In this document: piece after piece, positions 7,804-16,043 of the stretch | Position numbering within the stretch: the stretch's first letter is position 1 | How the letters are laid out: each line of letters begins with the position of its first letter | Source: JAEUNJ01 sp052035955 | GTDB taxonomy: Bacteria; Pseudomonadota; Gammaproteobacteria; Burkholderiales; Rhodocyclaceae | DNA: 64,000 nucleotides | NCBI GenBank assembly: GCA_052035955.1 | Contig: JBPOHD010000001.1 | Location: 1 to 64,000, forward strand | Reading direction: 5' to 3' | The notes under the pieces: generated by a model | What the model was told of the DNA's origin: nothing | What the model saw: only the letters and a program-made list of their open reading frames with translations | The model's database searches: none | Made by a program: the position numbers and the translations under genes

Positions 7804-8376
7804 TCAGTGCTTGCGGCGACGGCGGGCGACGGCGCCCAGGATTCCCAGGCCGGCCAGCATCGTGGCATAGGTCTCGGGCTCGGGGACTGCCCATACGCCG
7901 TGGCGCCCCAAATCGGCGTCCGGTGGCGGCTCCCCTCCTGGGGGACCGCAATCGACGTCTTCGCCGCAGACGTACATGGGGAAGAGGTACCAGGCGCCGG
8001 TGGAACGGGTGAGGAAGAGCCAGTGCGAGGTGGCGGCAAAGGGCGAACCCGCGGCCTCGTGCGGCACCGGGGTCCGTGCCGTCGTGAACTCGACCCTGAA
8101 TTCGGCCGGCACCGGGGTTTCGCCGATCCCGGGTTCGGCCGCCACCGAGCTCAGGGACAGACCGTGCAGCACGCCGCCGGCGAAATTGCTCGAGAAATAG
8201 TCGAAGCCCGTCCACTCGCCGTAACCGTGGCCGTAGAGCTTCGCGCTGGCCGAGGGGTCTCCGCAGTCGTCGCAGAAGCCGCTGAAGGTATGCGTCGCCG
8301 AGGCGGCGAGCGGGGCCATGAGCGCGGCAGCGGCGATGGCAGTCAGCGCGGCCCGTGGCGATTTTGCGAATGTCAT
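7804..8376 (-). CDS. PEP-CTERM sorting-domain protein 2
   Basis: 190-residue secreted protein starting at MTFAKSPRAALTAIAAAALM, a signal peptide ending near ASA. The mature region has a Cys-containing FCDDCGD, then VDCGPPGGEPPPD. The C-terminal tail VPEPE, a hydrophobic stretch and RRRRK marks it as a PEP-CTERM/exosortase substrate. The ATG at 8376 was chosen for the signal peptide; the frame is open for 120 codons upstream, but that part is a GC artefact. Ligand and function are unknown. Confidence 0.88.
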   Translation of the reverse strand: MTFAKSPRAALTAIAAAALMAPLAASATHTFSGFCDDCGDPSASAKLYGHGYGEWTGFDYFSSNFAGGVLHGLSLSSVAAEPGIGETPVPAEFRVEFTTARTPVPHEAAGSPFAATSHWLFLTRSTGAWYLFPMYVCGEDVDCGPPGGEPPPDADLGRHGVWAVPEPETYATMLAGLGILGAVARRRRKH

Positions 8377-8809
8377 TGTATTTCCCCTCGAGGCGGACCG
8401 CCCGGTTGCCGGGAGCGGCCGATACTTCGTGAATGAAAGGTTTATATGGCGATGGTTATACCGGATGGCCGGTCGAAACGGAATAGCCCGTTCGGCCCAA
8501 CGCGGCATCGGGGCGACCTGTCCCGGTGCCCGGCGTCGCCGGCAACTCGCCTGCCGGGCCTGGCCGGGCGGCTTCTCGGCCGGACCTCGGGTGGCGCTTC
8601 CGCCGCCGCCGGCGGGCATGCTCCTTCCCGGGGGGGCGCCTTGGCCGATGCCTCCCGCACCGGCGTCGAAAAAGCGGTGAGAGCGCGATTTCCCGGCGTA
8701 TTCGCGGCAAACCGCCGGCCGCCCCCTGGCTACCATCGACCTTCAGGCAAGAAGGCCGGCCGATGCCGATTCCGCGCGCGCCGGCCGCCGCTCACAGGGA
8801 GGCGCACAC
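8377..8809. other. Intergenic region between divergent genes
   Basis: 433 bp between PEP-CTERM gene 2 (minus) and a secreted protein gene (plus). It includes a less GC-rich patch (about 8430-8480) that probably holds the minus-strand promoter. Open frames here have no conserved features, and I see no convincing gene. Confidence 0.5.
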
Positions 8810-9187
8810 ATGACACCGGCCATCGCAGGCATCGCCATCATCGCCATCGTGCTGTCGGGAACGGCAGACACGCCGACGGCGTCTTCCAGCGTCGGCGCCC
8901 GGGTGGAGATCGAGAGCTTTACCGCCCCCCGGGAAGTCGCCCGCTGCATCGCCGTCAATATCCACCGCAAGATGCCGGAACTGCGGGTGCGCACCGTGGC
9001 CGGCGAGTCGCCCGAGGAGGGCGGCCACATCGTCGTCACCGCCCCGGAGCCTTCCTTCGCCACCTTCGGCGTGATCCGCATCGACCCCAGCGAGGAAGGC
9101 TCCCGGCTGACCGCCTGGCTGCCGGACCGCAGCCTGGCCGCCGCCGCCCCCGAGGTCCTGGCCCGCCGCCTCGTGGCCGGCTGCTGA
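8810..9187 (+). CDS. Hypothetical exported/membrane-anchored protein (125 aa)
   Basis: Starts MTPAIAGIAIIAIVLSGTAD, a hydrophobic segment that could be a signal peptide or an N-terminal anchor. It continues with a small alpha/beta-looking domain (REVARCIAVNIHRKMPELRV and EPSFATFGVIRIDPS). It is the only plus-strand gene between nifN and nifE. The family is unknown and there is no link to nitrogen fixation in the sequence. The ORF agrees with the codon use of its neighbours. Confidence 0.6.
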   Translation: MTPAIAGIAIIAIVLSGTADTPTASSSVGARVEIESFTAPREVARCIAVNIHRKMPELRVRTVAGESPEEGGHIVVTAPEPSFATFGVIRIDPSEEGSRLTAWLPDRSLAAAAPEVLARRLVAGC

Positions 9188-9281
9188 GGGCACCCACGGT
9201 CCGGAGGACTCGCCGGAGTCCCGGCAATCCAGCGACCGCCAGGCCCGGGGACGTGAATCTCCGCAGCCTGCCGGCGCAGGC

Positions 9282-10706
9282 TCAGGCGTTTGCCAGCACC
9301 GTCCCCGGCAACTGCTTCACCGCCCAGGGCGCGGGCTTGCGCACGGCTTCCCAGACCGGGCTTTCGATGGACAGGGCGAGCTGCCGGGCCAGTTCGGGCA
9401 TGCCCGAATAGCCGGCGTAGGCGAACTCCCGCTCCTGATTGATGTCGAGGAAGGGGATGCGGGCCTTCAGGGCCGTATAGAGGTTGCGCCCGCCGGCGAT
9501 CAGGATGTCGGCCCGCAGGTCCTTGTAGGCGCCCAACAGGGCCTTGGGACTGCCGTCGTCGATCATGCGGGTGTCCTCGCCCATCAGTTCGCGGATGCGC
9601 GCCTTGTCCTCCTCGGTGGACTTCTTGGTGCCGGTGGCGACCACCGTCATCCCCAGGTCCTGCAGGGCGGAGACGATGGACCAGGACTTGACGCCCCCCG
9701 TGTAGAGCAGCACCCGCTTGCCGCGCAGGCGCTCGCGCCAGGGCTCGAGGGCGGCGTTCGCCGTGGCCTCCTCGCGGGCGATCAGGGCCTCGGTGCGTTG
9801 GGCAAGGTCGTAGTCGTCGAGCAGGCGGGCGAAGTCGCGCAGGGCCTGGGAGGTGTCCTTGACACCGTAGAAGCTCCCCTCGAAGAAGGGCACGCCATGG
9901 GTTTCCTCCAGCTTGCGGGCGACGTTGAGCAGGGCCTTGGCGCAGACCACCATGGTCGCCTCGGCCCGGTGCATGGACTGGACCTCCCGGAAGCGCGCGT
10001 CGCCGGACAGGGTGCACAGGATGCGCAGGCCCAGTTCGTCGAAGAGCGGCGCCACGTTCCAGAATTCGCCGGCGATGTTGTATTCGCCGATCAGGTTCAC
10101 GTCGTGCACCCGCTGGCCCGCCGGCAGCGAGGCGAGCACTTCGGGGGCCACGGGGTCCGGATCCCGGGTGCCGATCACGTGCTTCCACATGGCTTCGCCG
10201 CCCAGGCGGTTGCCCAGGTTCTTGGTGCCGTAGAAGCCGGCCGCGTCCACCGGCACGACGGGCAGGCCGTAGTGCTCGGTGGCGGCCTTGCAGGTGGCCT
10301 CCAGGTCGTCGCCGATCAGGGCCGTCACGCAGGTGGCATAGACGAAGACGGCGGCGGGCCGGTAGCCCTCCACCGCCTGGCGGATGGCGTGGAACAGCCG
10401 TTTCTCGCTGCGGCCCATGATGACGTCGGTCTCGGACAGGTCGGTGGTCATGCCGATGCGATAGAGCCGGGGGCCGGAGGAGCGGGTTCCCCGGTTGTCC
10501 CAGGAAGAACCGGCGCACGCGATCGGTCCGTGCACGATGTGGGCCACGTCGGCGATGGGCAGCAGGGCGATCTGCGCCCCGTCGAAGGAACAGCCGCCGG
10601 CCGTGGCGCCCGGCTTGGGCTTGGCACAGCCGGACTTCTCCTTCGTATTGTGGGCGCAGGCCGGTTCGTCGAGTACGGCCGCGATGTCCTTGGCGCTGAG
10701 GCTCAT
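9282..10706 (-). CDS. nifE: NifE, FeMo-co biosynthesis scaffold subunit
   Basis: 474-residue NifD homologue, partner of NifN in FeMo-co assembly. Features: CAHNTKEKSGCAKPKPGATAG near the N-terminus, GPIACAGSSWDNRGTRSSG, VFVYATCVTALIGDD with the cluster-ligand Cys, and GEYNIAGEFW. ATG 10706 has GGAG 7 nt upstream. It has its own sigma-54 promoter and NifA site and is the only gene of its transcript on this side, as the PEP-CTERM island follows. Confidence 0.97.
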   Translation of the reverse strand: MSLSAKDIAAVLDEPACAHNTKEKSGCAKPKPGATAGGCSFDGAQIALLPIADVAHIVHGPIACAGSSWDNRGTRSSGPRLYRIGMTTDLSETDVIMGRSEKRLFHAIRQAVEGYRPAAVFVYATCVTALIGDDLEATCKAATEHYGLPVVPVDAAGFYGTKNLGNRLGGEAMWKHVIGTRDPDPVAPEVLASLPAGQRVHDVNLIGEYNIAGEFWNVAPLFDELGLRILCTLSGDARFREVQSMHRAEATMVVCAKALLNVARKLEETHGVPFFEGSFYGVKDTSQALRDFARLLDDYDLAQRTEALIAREEATANAALEPWRERLRGKRVLLYTGGVKSWSIVSALQDLGMTVVATGTKKSTEEDKARIRELMGEDTRMIDDGSPKALLGAYKDLRADILIAGGRNLYTALKARIPFLDINQEREFAYAGYSGMPELARQLALSIESPVWEAVRKPAPWAVKQLPGTVLANA

Positions 10707-10736
10707 GGGGTTTCTCCGTGTGATGCGGAGAACCAC

Positions 10737-10751
10737 GCAAGCCCTGTGCCA
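10737..10751 (-). promoter_or_regulatory. Sigma-54 promoter of nifE
   Basis: Minus-strand TGGCACAGGGCTTGC, 31 nt upstream of the nifE ATG. The NifA-type site starts 44 nt further upstream, exactly the spacing seen at nifN. Confidence 0.87.
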
Positions 10752-10794
10752 GGGCTAAGCCGATGATTCCTCAGCCTTGTCGGCTCGGCGGCCA

Positions 10795-10810
10795 TGTCCG
10801 GTTTGCGACA
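10795..10810. promoter_or_regulatory. NifA upstream activator site of nifE
   Basis: TGTCCGGTTTGCGACA fits TGT-N10-ACA. It lies in the short gap after the last gene of the nifHDK operon. Confidence 0.85.
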
Positions 10811-10828
10811 GTCCCGGCGCCCGCCGAA

Positions 10829-11803
10829 TCAGAATCCGTAGGGCTTGTGCAGCCAGTCCTTGACGATGGCCATGTCGCGTTCGGGCAGGTAGGCGAAGCC
10901 GCCGGCGGCGTCCTCGGCCACGGTGCGGGCCACCCAGTGGGGCACGGCCTTGGTCGTCAGCATGTGGAAATACCAGGCGAAGTGGTAGCCCATGTTCCGG
11001 TCGAAGGCCGTCAGGGCCTCGTTCAGGGCCAGGCCGCGGGTGCCCTCGCGGCCGGCGAAGCGGGGCGGCTCGCCGTTCAAGGCGGGGACCGGGCTGGCCC
11101 GGGTCACGATCTGCCGGAAGCGGTCCAGGTGTTCGCGCAGGGCGATCACCCAATGGTTGGACAGATCCGTGGCCTGGCGGGCGCTGCTGGCCTCCCAGTC
11201 GGCGACGAAGCGGTGGATGGGCTGCGGCTCCAGGGCCTGGGTGCGCATGCGGGCCAGGGTGTCGCCGACGTGGGTGAGGCGGCGGAAGACATAGCGTGGC
11301 AGGCCCAGGGGCTTCAGGTTCTCCTTCGGCAGGCGCGGATCCACGAACTCCTCCAGGCTGGTCGGCGCCGGATCCCGGTCGAAAAGCGGGTGGGACCAGC
11401 TCTCCTGCAGGTCCTCGACCTCCAGTTGCAGGTAGTCCGCGGCACCCCGTCCGACCGGGGCGACGAAGTAGTGGGTGCGGCCGACCAGGCGGGTGGCCCA
11501 GAGGCCGGAGCCGGCGTGCTTGTCCAGCAGCAGGCAGAGGTCGTCGTCGAACTCCCCGAGTCCGCTCTCGGCCCAGGCCTCCAGGTTTTCCGCCACCGCC
11601 TTCCCGTCGGCATCGACGACGCCGCCCAGGCGGTACCAGCCGCCGCGGCAGAGCACCTGGCGAAACGACACCTGAGGCAGGCGGCGGCCGATCTCCTTCG
11701 TCAGGACGCCCGGCCCGGAGGCCACCGGGGCGACGGTGCAGGCTTCGATGATGGGCTCGGCGAGGGCCTTGCATTGCTCGGTCCAGGTGGCGGGGGAGTT
11801 CAT
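10829..11803 (-). CDS. Conserved nif-operon protein of unknown function (324 aa)
   Basis: 324-residue soluble protein not recognised beyond its nif context. It begins MNSPATWTEQCKALAEPII. Notable stretches are FRQVLCRGGWYRLGG, GEFDDDLCLLLDKHAGSG, DRNMGYHFAWYFHMLTTKA and LPERDMAIVKDWLHKPYGF, rich in His and aromatic residues. No signal peptide or membrane segment. The start overlaps the stop of the LRV gene by ATGA, showing translational coupling; it is the last gene of the nifHDK operon. Confidence 0.85.
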   Translation of the reverse strand: MNSPATWTEQCKALAEPIIEACTVAPVASGPGVLTKEIGRRLPQVSFRQVLCRGGWYRLGGVVDADGKAVAENLEAWAESGLGEFDDDLCLLLDKHAGSGLWATRLVGRTHYFVAPVGRGAADYLQLEVEDLQESWSHPLFDRDPAPTSLEEFVDPRLPKENLKPLGLPRYVFRRLTHVGDTLARMRTQALEPQPIHRFVADWEASSARQATDLSNHWVIALREHLDRFRQIVTRASPVPALNGEPPRFAGREGTRGLALNEALTAFDRNMGYHFAWYFHMLTTKAVPHWVARTVAEDAAGGFAYLPERDMAIVKDWLHKPYGF

Positions 11804-12600
11804 GAGGTTTCTCCGGAAGGGATGGAATTCGTCGGGGTGTCGTGGGCGGCCTCGACCAGCCGTCGCCGCACGGCGATGCGTACTTCGGGTTCCGGGTCGT
11901 CGGCCAGGGCCGCGACCGACTCCGCCGGCGCGCAGGCGACGGCGGCATGGCGTACCCACCAGTCCGGGTCGCGCAGCAGGGAGGCGGCCAACCCCGGCAA
12001 TGCGCGCTCGGCGACGATGCGGCGCACTTCCGGTTCCGGGTCGCCGGCCAGGGCGTGCAGGGCGAAGGAAGGCAGGCGGCGGGCGACGGCCTTGCGTACC
12101 TCCCGCTCCGGGTCCGCCACCATGACCAGCAGCTTGCCGTGGGGCATGCGCTCGGCCACCACGACGCGCACCCGGTAGTCCGGGTCGTCGGACAGGCGCA
12201 GCAATTGCGTTTCCGGCAGGCGATGGGCTACGGTCACGCGGACCTCCCGGTCGGGGTCGGCGAGCAGGCGGTTGAGGGCCGCTGCCGGCAGGCGGGTCGC
12301 CACCACCCGCCGCACGACTTCGTCGGCATCCCGGATCAGGGGTTCGAGCAGGTCGTCCGGGGCGTAGCGGGCCGCGATGGCCCGTCTTTCCCAGAACAGG
12401 TCGGCCAGGTAGAAGGCGGCCTCCTGCCGGTTGTTGCGCAGGAAGCGATCGATCTGCCGGCCGCTGTGGGCGCGCACGCAGGCGTCGCCCGGTTCGCAAC
12501 GCCCGGCCTCGAGGAGCGCCGGAAAATGCCGGCAACCGGCGCAGAGGCCGTGGCGGCCCAGGCCCGCCTGGGCCGGCGACGGCTCCGGTCCCTTGTCCAT
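11800..12600 (-). CDS. LRV repeat protein with 4Fe-4S cluster domain
   Basis: 266 residues. A small N-terminal cluster domain has Cys20, Cys23, Cys35 and Cys41 (LCAGCRHFP...CEPGDAC). About eight leucine-rich-variant repeats of ~24 residues follow, with recurring patterns such as LLADPDREVRVTVAHRLP and LAGDPEPEVRRIVAERAL. This is the architecture of the LRV protein known from the Azotobacter nif region. The cluster is inferred from the cysteines. It is likely a redox-sensing or partner-binding protein. Confidence 0.92.
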   Translation of the reverse strand: MDKGPEPSPAQAGLGRHGLCAGCRHFPALLEAGRCEPGDACVRAHSGRQIDRFLRNNRQEAAFYLADLFWERRAIAARYAPDDLLEPLIRDADEVVRRVVATRLPAAALNRLLADPDREVRVTVAHRLPETQLLRLSDDPDYRVRVVVAERMPHGKLLVMVADPEREVRKAVARRLPSFALHALAGDPEPEVRRIVAERALPGLAASLLRDPDWWVRHAAVACAPAESVAALADDPEPEVRIAVRRRLVEAAHDTPTNSIPSGETS

Positions 12601-12651
12601 GGCGAAGGAATTATCTGGAACGGCCCGTCCGAACCGCGGAGGCTCCCGTCC

Positions 12652-12915
12652 TCATTCCCCGTCCTCGTCCCTGCTCGCCACGACCACGCCGGTCGCCCCG
12701 GCCGTGTCCGAGGTGAACTCGATGCAGTGACCGCTCGCTCCGGTGATCAGGTAGAGCCTGTGGGCGCGGCATTCCACCGCCGCCTTGAGTCGGGCCGGGA
12801 CGTCGTCGTCGCTGCAGAACGTGAAGTGGAGGTCCGGAAACCCGGCCCGCAAGCGGCTGGCATCCGGGTCCGCATCGACCGCCAGGGCCACCGAGGCGAG
12901 TTGCTCCGGACTCAT
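12652..12915 (-). CDS. Small conserved nif-cluster protein (87 aa)
   Basis: 87 residues with DLHFTFCSDDDVPARLKAA and a hydrophobic core (RLYLITG) ending in acidic residues. It resembles the small unknown-function proteins found next to nifY in betaproteobacterial nif clusters (possibly DUF6129). It overlaps the nifY stop by 4 nt, so it is coupled to nifY. Confidence 0.8.
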   Translation of the reverse strand: MSPEQLASVALAVDADPDASRLRAGFPDLHFTFCSDDDVPARLKAAVECRAHRLYLITGASGHCIEFTSDTAGATGVVVASRDEDGE

Positions 12916-13628
12916 TCCAATTCCTCCGCCAGGTCGGCGGCGTACTTGGCCAGGGACGCGGCGGGCACGCCCATGATCTGGGCCAGCCAGGGCGGCGGCG
13001 TCGTCAGGCGCTGTTGCAGCTGGGCGAGGATCCGGCGGGCGGGGCCGCCGGCGGGCAACTTGACCGGGTGGACGCCGGCCCGCACGATCTTGGCGGCGGC
13101 CGGGCCGCCGATGGACTGGACATAGACGATCTGGCAGTCGTCGATCACCCGGGCCCGGGCCGCGTTGCGATCCTCCGCCTCGTCGGCCTCCAGGGCCGAG
13201 CGCACGCCCACCAGACGCAGGGCCGCCGGCGACACCTGGTAGACCAGGAAGCGTTCGCAGGAACCGAAGTGGCCATCCAGGTTCTCGTCCCGGTTGGAGG
13301 CGACGGCGACGCGGATGGAGCCGGGCATGTCCCCGTCGGCGTAGGCCTCGGGCACCGGCAGGTCGGAGCCTTCGACGCCCTGGCCCCAGAGGACGCGGAC
13401 CGCAGCCTTGAGGGCTTCGGTCATCTCCTCGGGGACGCTGGCGCCTTCCTCGCCGCCAAGGGCGACGTGGAGATCCTCGACGGTCACCTGGGCCAGTTTC
13501 GATTCGGTGATGGGCGCCTCCAGCTTCCCGATGAGGAACCGGGCCAGGGCGCGAACATCGCCGCCGGGCAGCTCGCGGGCGGCCAGGCCGATGCGCAGGG
13601 CCGCTTCGCGGCTCATGGGGGCGGACAT
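12912..13628 (-). CDS. nifY: NifY/NafY FeMo-co binding protein
   Basis: 238 residues. The N-terminal half is a helical domain (LRIGLAARELPGGDVRALA). The C-terminal half is the cofactor-binding fold shared with NifX and the end of NifB (SIRVAVASNRDENLDGHFG, with a conserved His, then ERFLVYQVSP). NafY-type proteins hold apo-dinitrogenase and deliver FeMo-co. ATG 13628 is preceded by AAAGGAGA. It sits in the nifHDKT operon. Confidence 0.92.
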   Translation of the reverse strand: MSAPMSREAALRIGLAARELPGGDVRALARFLIGKLEAPITESKLAQVTVEDLHVALGGEEGASVPEEMTEALKAAVRVLWGQGVEGSDLPVPEAYADGDMPGSIRVAVASNRDENLDGHFGSCERFLVYQVSPAALRLVGVRSALEADEAEDRNAARARVIDDCQIVYVQSIGGPAAAKIVRAGVHPVKLPAGGPARRILAQLQQRLTTPPPWLAQIMGVPAASLAKYAADLAEELE

Positions 13629-13660
13629 GGCATTTCTCCTTTCGGGCGAAGCCTGACTAG

Positions 13661-13772
13661 CCGCCTCCCCCGCGAGGGGGGCGGAGGCGGGATTTCTCGG
13701 AGCACCGCTCCGAACCGCCGCAGCCGGCTGGCCGTGCAAAGCCAGCCGTGGGCGGTGGGAGGGGGCGGGCCT
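13661..13772. repeat. Compound palindromic element between nifY and ferredoxin
   Basis: Contains CCGCCTCCCCC/GGGGGGCGG (13661-13684), CGGAGCACCGCTCCG (13698-13712) and CGGCTGGC-N8-GCCAGCCG (13725-13748), followed by the G-run gggagggggcgggcc. It resembles the elements at 1593 and 3633 but is split by the two inner hairpins. Confidence 0.55.
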
Positions 13773-13795
13773 TCATGCCCCGCCTGCATCCTGAA

Positions 13796-13993
13796 TCAGA
13801 GATACACGATGCAGGCATCGCCGGCGGGGCAGGCGATCACGCACTGGGGCGAATCGAACTCGCCGTCGCACTCCGTGCAGGTCTCCTTGTTGATCTTGTA
13901 GATGCCGCCCTTGTCGGTGATGGACTTGGTGGGGCACACGGGCACGCAGTCGCCGCAGGACGTGCATTCCGCTTGTACGATTTTCATTGCCAT
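13796..13993 (-). CDS. Nif-associated 2x[4Fe-4S] ferredoxin
   Basis: 65 residues. It has CTSCGDCVPVCP at the N-terminus and a second set at CTECDGEFDSPQC...CPAGDAC; the 8-residue spacing in the second motif is typical of nif-linked ferredoxins. The start MAMKIVQAE at 13993 was chosen; an inner ATG at 13987 is possible. It follows nifT and is a candidate electron donor for the nitrogenase or its maturation. Confidence 0.92.
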   Translation of the reverse strand: MAMKIVQAECTSCGDCVPVCPTKSITDKGGIYKINKETCTECDGEFDSPQCVIACPAGDACIVYL

Positions 13994-14018
13994 GGTGGTT
14001 CTCCAGAAAAAAGCCTGC

Positions 14019-14240
14019 CTACTCGACCCCGTCCAGGCGCCGGGCGCGCACGGAGTAGGGCAGCCGGGCCGGCGCCGCCTGGGGCTCGATGTAATAGATC
14101 CCGCCGTTGCCGAGCTTGATTTCGCCACCCCACTTCTCCGGGGTGTCGAATTCCATCGATACGATGCTGTCCTCGATGTCGCGCTTGGGCATGTAGAACA
14201 CGTAGCCCTTGTCGCTCTTGCGGATCATGATGTTGGCCAT
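14019..14240 (-). CDS. nifT: NifT
   Basis: 73-residue NifT/FixU family protein (MANIMIRKSDKGYVFYMPKR, then KWGGEIKLGNGG). It follows nifK as in most gammaproteobacterial and betaproteobacterial clusters. Its molecular role is not known. A palindromic repeat lies between nifK and nifT. Confidence 0.94.
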   Translation of the reverse strand: MANIMIRKSDKGYVFYMPKRDIEDSIVSMEFDTPEKWGGEIKLGNGGIYYIEPQAAPARLPYSVRARRLDGVE

Positions 14241-14326
14241 GTGGGCCTCCCTTCTGCCTTCGCCAGGCCTCTGGCACGGATGAGGGGCCGTCGTGAGCGG
14301 CCCGAGGGCAAGGCGGCCGGAGCGCA

Positions 14327-14361
14327 GGAACCGGAACGTACCGGAGGTACGTGAGGATTCC
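14327..14361. repeat. Inverted repeat in the nifK-nifT gap
   Basis: GGAACCGGAACGTACC and GGTACGTGAGGATTCC form an imperfect dyad separated by 3 nt, in a 171-bp intergenic gap. It has the look of a dispersed intergenic palindrome and could form an mRNA hairpin that separates nifHDK from nifT expression. Confidence 0.55.
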
Positions 14362-14411
14362 GAGCACCGCCCAACGCTGCCGTCGGGTCGCGCAGCAGGC
14401 CCATCGCCGTG

Positions 14412-15980
14412 TCAGCGCACCAGGTCGTAGTTGTAGTCGGTGGTCCCCATTCCCCGCGTCTGGTCGTCCAGCCGCTCCAGCACGGCATTGACCAGGGTGG
14501 TCAGCACGTACATCGCGCCTTCGTAGCCCAGGGTCGTCATGCGGTGCAGGTGGTGGCGGTCGAAGATCGGGAAGCCGAGGCGGATCAGCGGCACTTCGAA
14601 CTCGGGGCCCTTGTGCACCGTGTCGCGCTGGATGTACTTGCCGTAGGAGTTGCCGATCAGGAAATCGGGCTTCTCGGTGAAGCACAGGCTGCGCAGGTGC
14701 CAGAGGTCGGCGCCCGGATAGGTCTTGGCGTTGGCGCCGTAGGGCGAGGACTCGAGGACCTTCTTCATCGCCTTGTCCCACTTCTTGCTGCCGTTGTGGC
14801 AGACGACGTGGATGGGCTCGACGCCGAACTCCATCAGCATCTTGGCCATGCCCATGACGAAGTCCGGATCGCCGTAGAGGGCCATCTTCTTGCCGTGCAG
14901 CCAGGCGTGGGAGTCGGTCATCATGTCCACCAGGCGGCCGCGCTCCTTGGCCAGGGACTCGGGAATCGGCTTGCCGGTCACTTCGGAGACCTTCATCAGG
15001 AAGTCGTCCGTCCACTCGACGCCCATGGGGATGTTCAGCTTGGGCACCTCGTGGTTCCAGGTGGTCTCGACGAACTTCTTCGTCTTGTCGAGGCCCAGGG
15101 GCTGGAGCAGGAAGGTGGTGTGGGCGTTAGGCGCGTCCTTGACCTCGTCCATCGTCGTGCCGCCGGCATACATGCGGAACTCGCCGTCGGCCGGGGTGTC
15201 GAGCACCTCCTCCGGGTCGCAAAGCATGGTGTAGTCGACGCCCATCTCCTTCATGTAGCGCTTCACCACCCGGTAGTTGCCCAGGTAGGTCTCGAAGCCC
15301 GGCACGAGGTTGATCTTGCCGTTGGAGCCGACGACCTTGCCATCCATGTTGTTGAGGGTGAAGTAGCGCAGGATGCCCTCTTCCATGTTGTCCCAGCCGG
15401 TCACGTGGGAGCCGACGAAGCTGGGCGTGTGGGCGAAGGGGATCGGGAATTCCTGGGGCACGTGGCCTTCCTTCTTCGCGTTGTTGATGAACGCGTTCAG
15501 GTCGTCGCCGATCACCTCGGCGATGCAGGTCGTGCTCATGGCGATCATCTCGGCGCCGTAGAGGGCCTTGGCGTTGGCCAGGCCTTCATGGATGTTCTTC
15601 TGGCCGCCGAACACCGCCGCGTCTTCCGTCATCGAATCGGCGATGAAGGCGATCGGCTCCTTGAAATGGCGGTTGAAGTAGGTGCGGAAGTAGGCGATGC
15701 AGCCCTGGGAGCCGTGGATGTAGACCAGGGTCTTGTGGAAGCCCAGGCCGCAGAGGGCCGAGCCCAGGGGCTGGCAGGCCTTGGCCGGGTTGATGGTCAG
15801 GGCCTCGCGCTTGAAGTTGAGCTCCTGGTACTCCTGGCTGGTGGTCCAGGCGAAGGTCTCGGCAATCTTGTCCTTGCCGTGCATCTCCTCGAACTGCTCG
15901 CGCTTGGCGGTGAGGGTCTTCTTGTAGTCGTCGTCCCGGAAGAGCGGGAAACAGGGCTTGATCTTTTCTACGGTTTGCAT
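14412..15980 (-). CDS. nifK: Nitrogenase MoFe protein beta chain NifK
   Basis: 522-residue beta subunit that shares the P-cluster with NifD. It begins MQTVEKIKPCFPLFRDDDYK. P-cluster and core motifs are seen: INPAKACQPLGSALCGLGF, HGSQGCIAYFRTYFNRHFKE and MSTTCIAEVIGDDLNAF. The ATG at 15980 has GGAGAAGAAG upstream. A 93-bp inverted repeat separates it from nifD. Confidence 0.98.
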   Translation of the reverse strand: MQTVEKIKPCFPLFRDDDYKKTLTAKREQFEEMHGKDKIAETFAWTTSQEYQELNFKREALTINPAKACQPLGSALCGLGFHKTLVYIHGSQGCIAYFRTYFNRHFKEPIAFIADSMTEDAAVFGGQKNIHEGLANAKALYGAEMIAMSTTCIAEVIGDDLNAFINNAKKEGHVPQEFPIPFAHTPSFVGSHVTGWDNMEEGILRYFTLNNMDGKVVGSNGKINLVPGFETYLGNYRVVKRYMKEMGVDYTMLCDPEEVLDTPADGEFRMYAGGTTMDEVKDAPNAHTTFLLQPLGLDKTKKFVETTWNHEVPKLNIPMGVEWTDDFLMKVSEVTGKPIPESLAKERGRLVDMMTDSHAWLHGKKMALYGDPDFVMGMAKMLMEFGVEPIHVVCHNGSKKWDKAMKKVLESSPYGANAKTYPGADLWHLRSLCFTEKPDFLIGNSYGKYIQRDTVHKGPEFEVPLIRLGFPIFDRHHLHRMTTLGYEGAMYVLTTLVNAVLERLDDQTRGMGTTDYNYDLVR

Positions 15981-16043
15981 CTTCTTCTCCTTTGCCCGGC
16001 CGCCAATTTGCGGACGCGGGCACGAGTTGACCGGAATTCGTTT

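Noticed and set aside
6150..9187. Insertion sequence or transposon between nifN and nifE
   Set aside because: No transposase, integrase or flanking target duplication could be seen; only repeats without coding capacity for mobility.
8446..9411. A 321-residue plus-strand frame across the unknown secreted gene
   Set aside because: Arg/Pro-rich low-complexity translation without conserved motifs; the 125-residue gene in another frame has a credible N-terminal hydrophobic segment.
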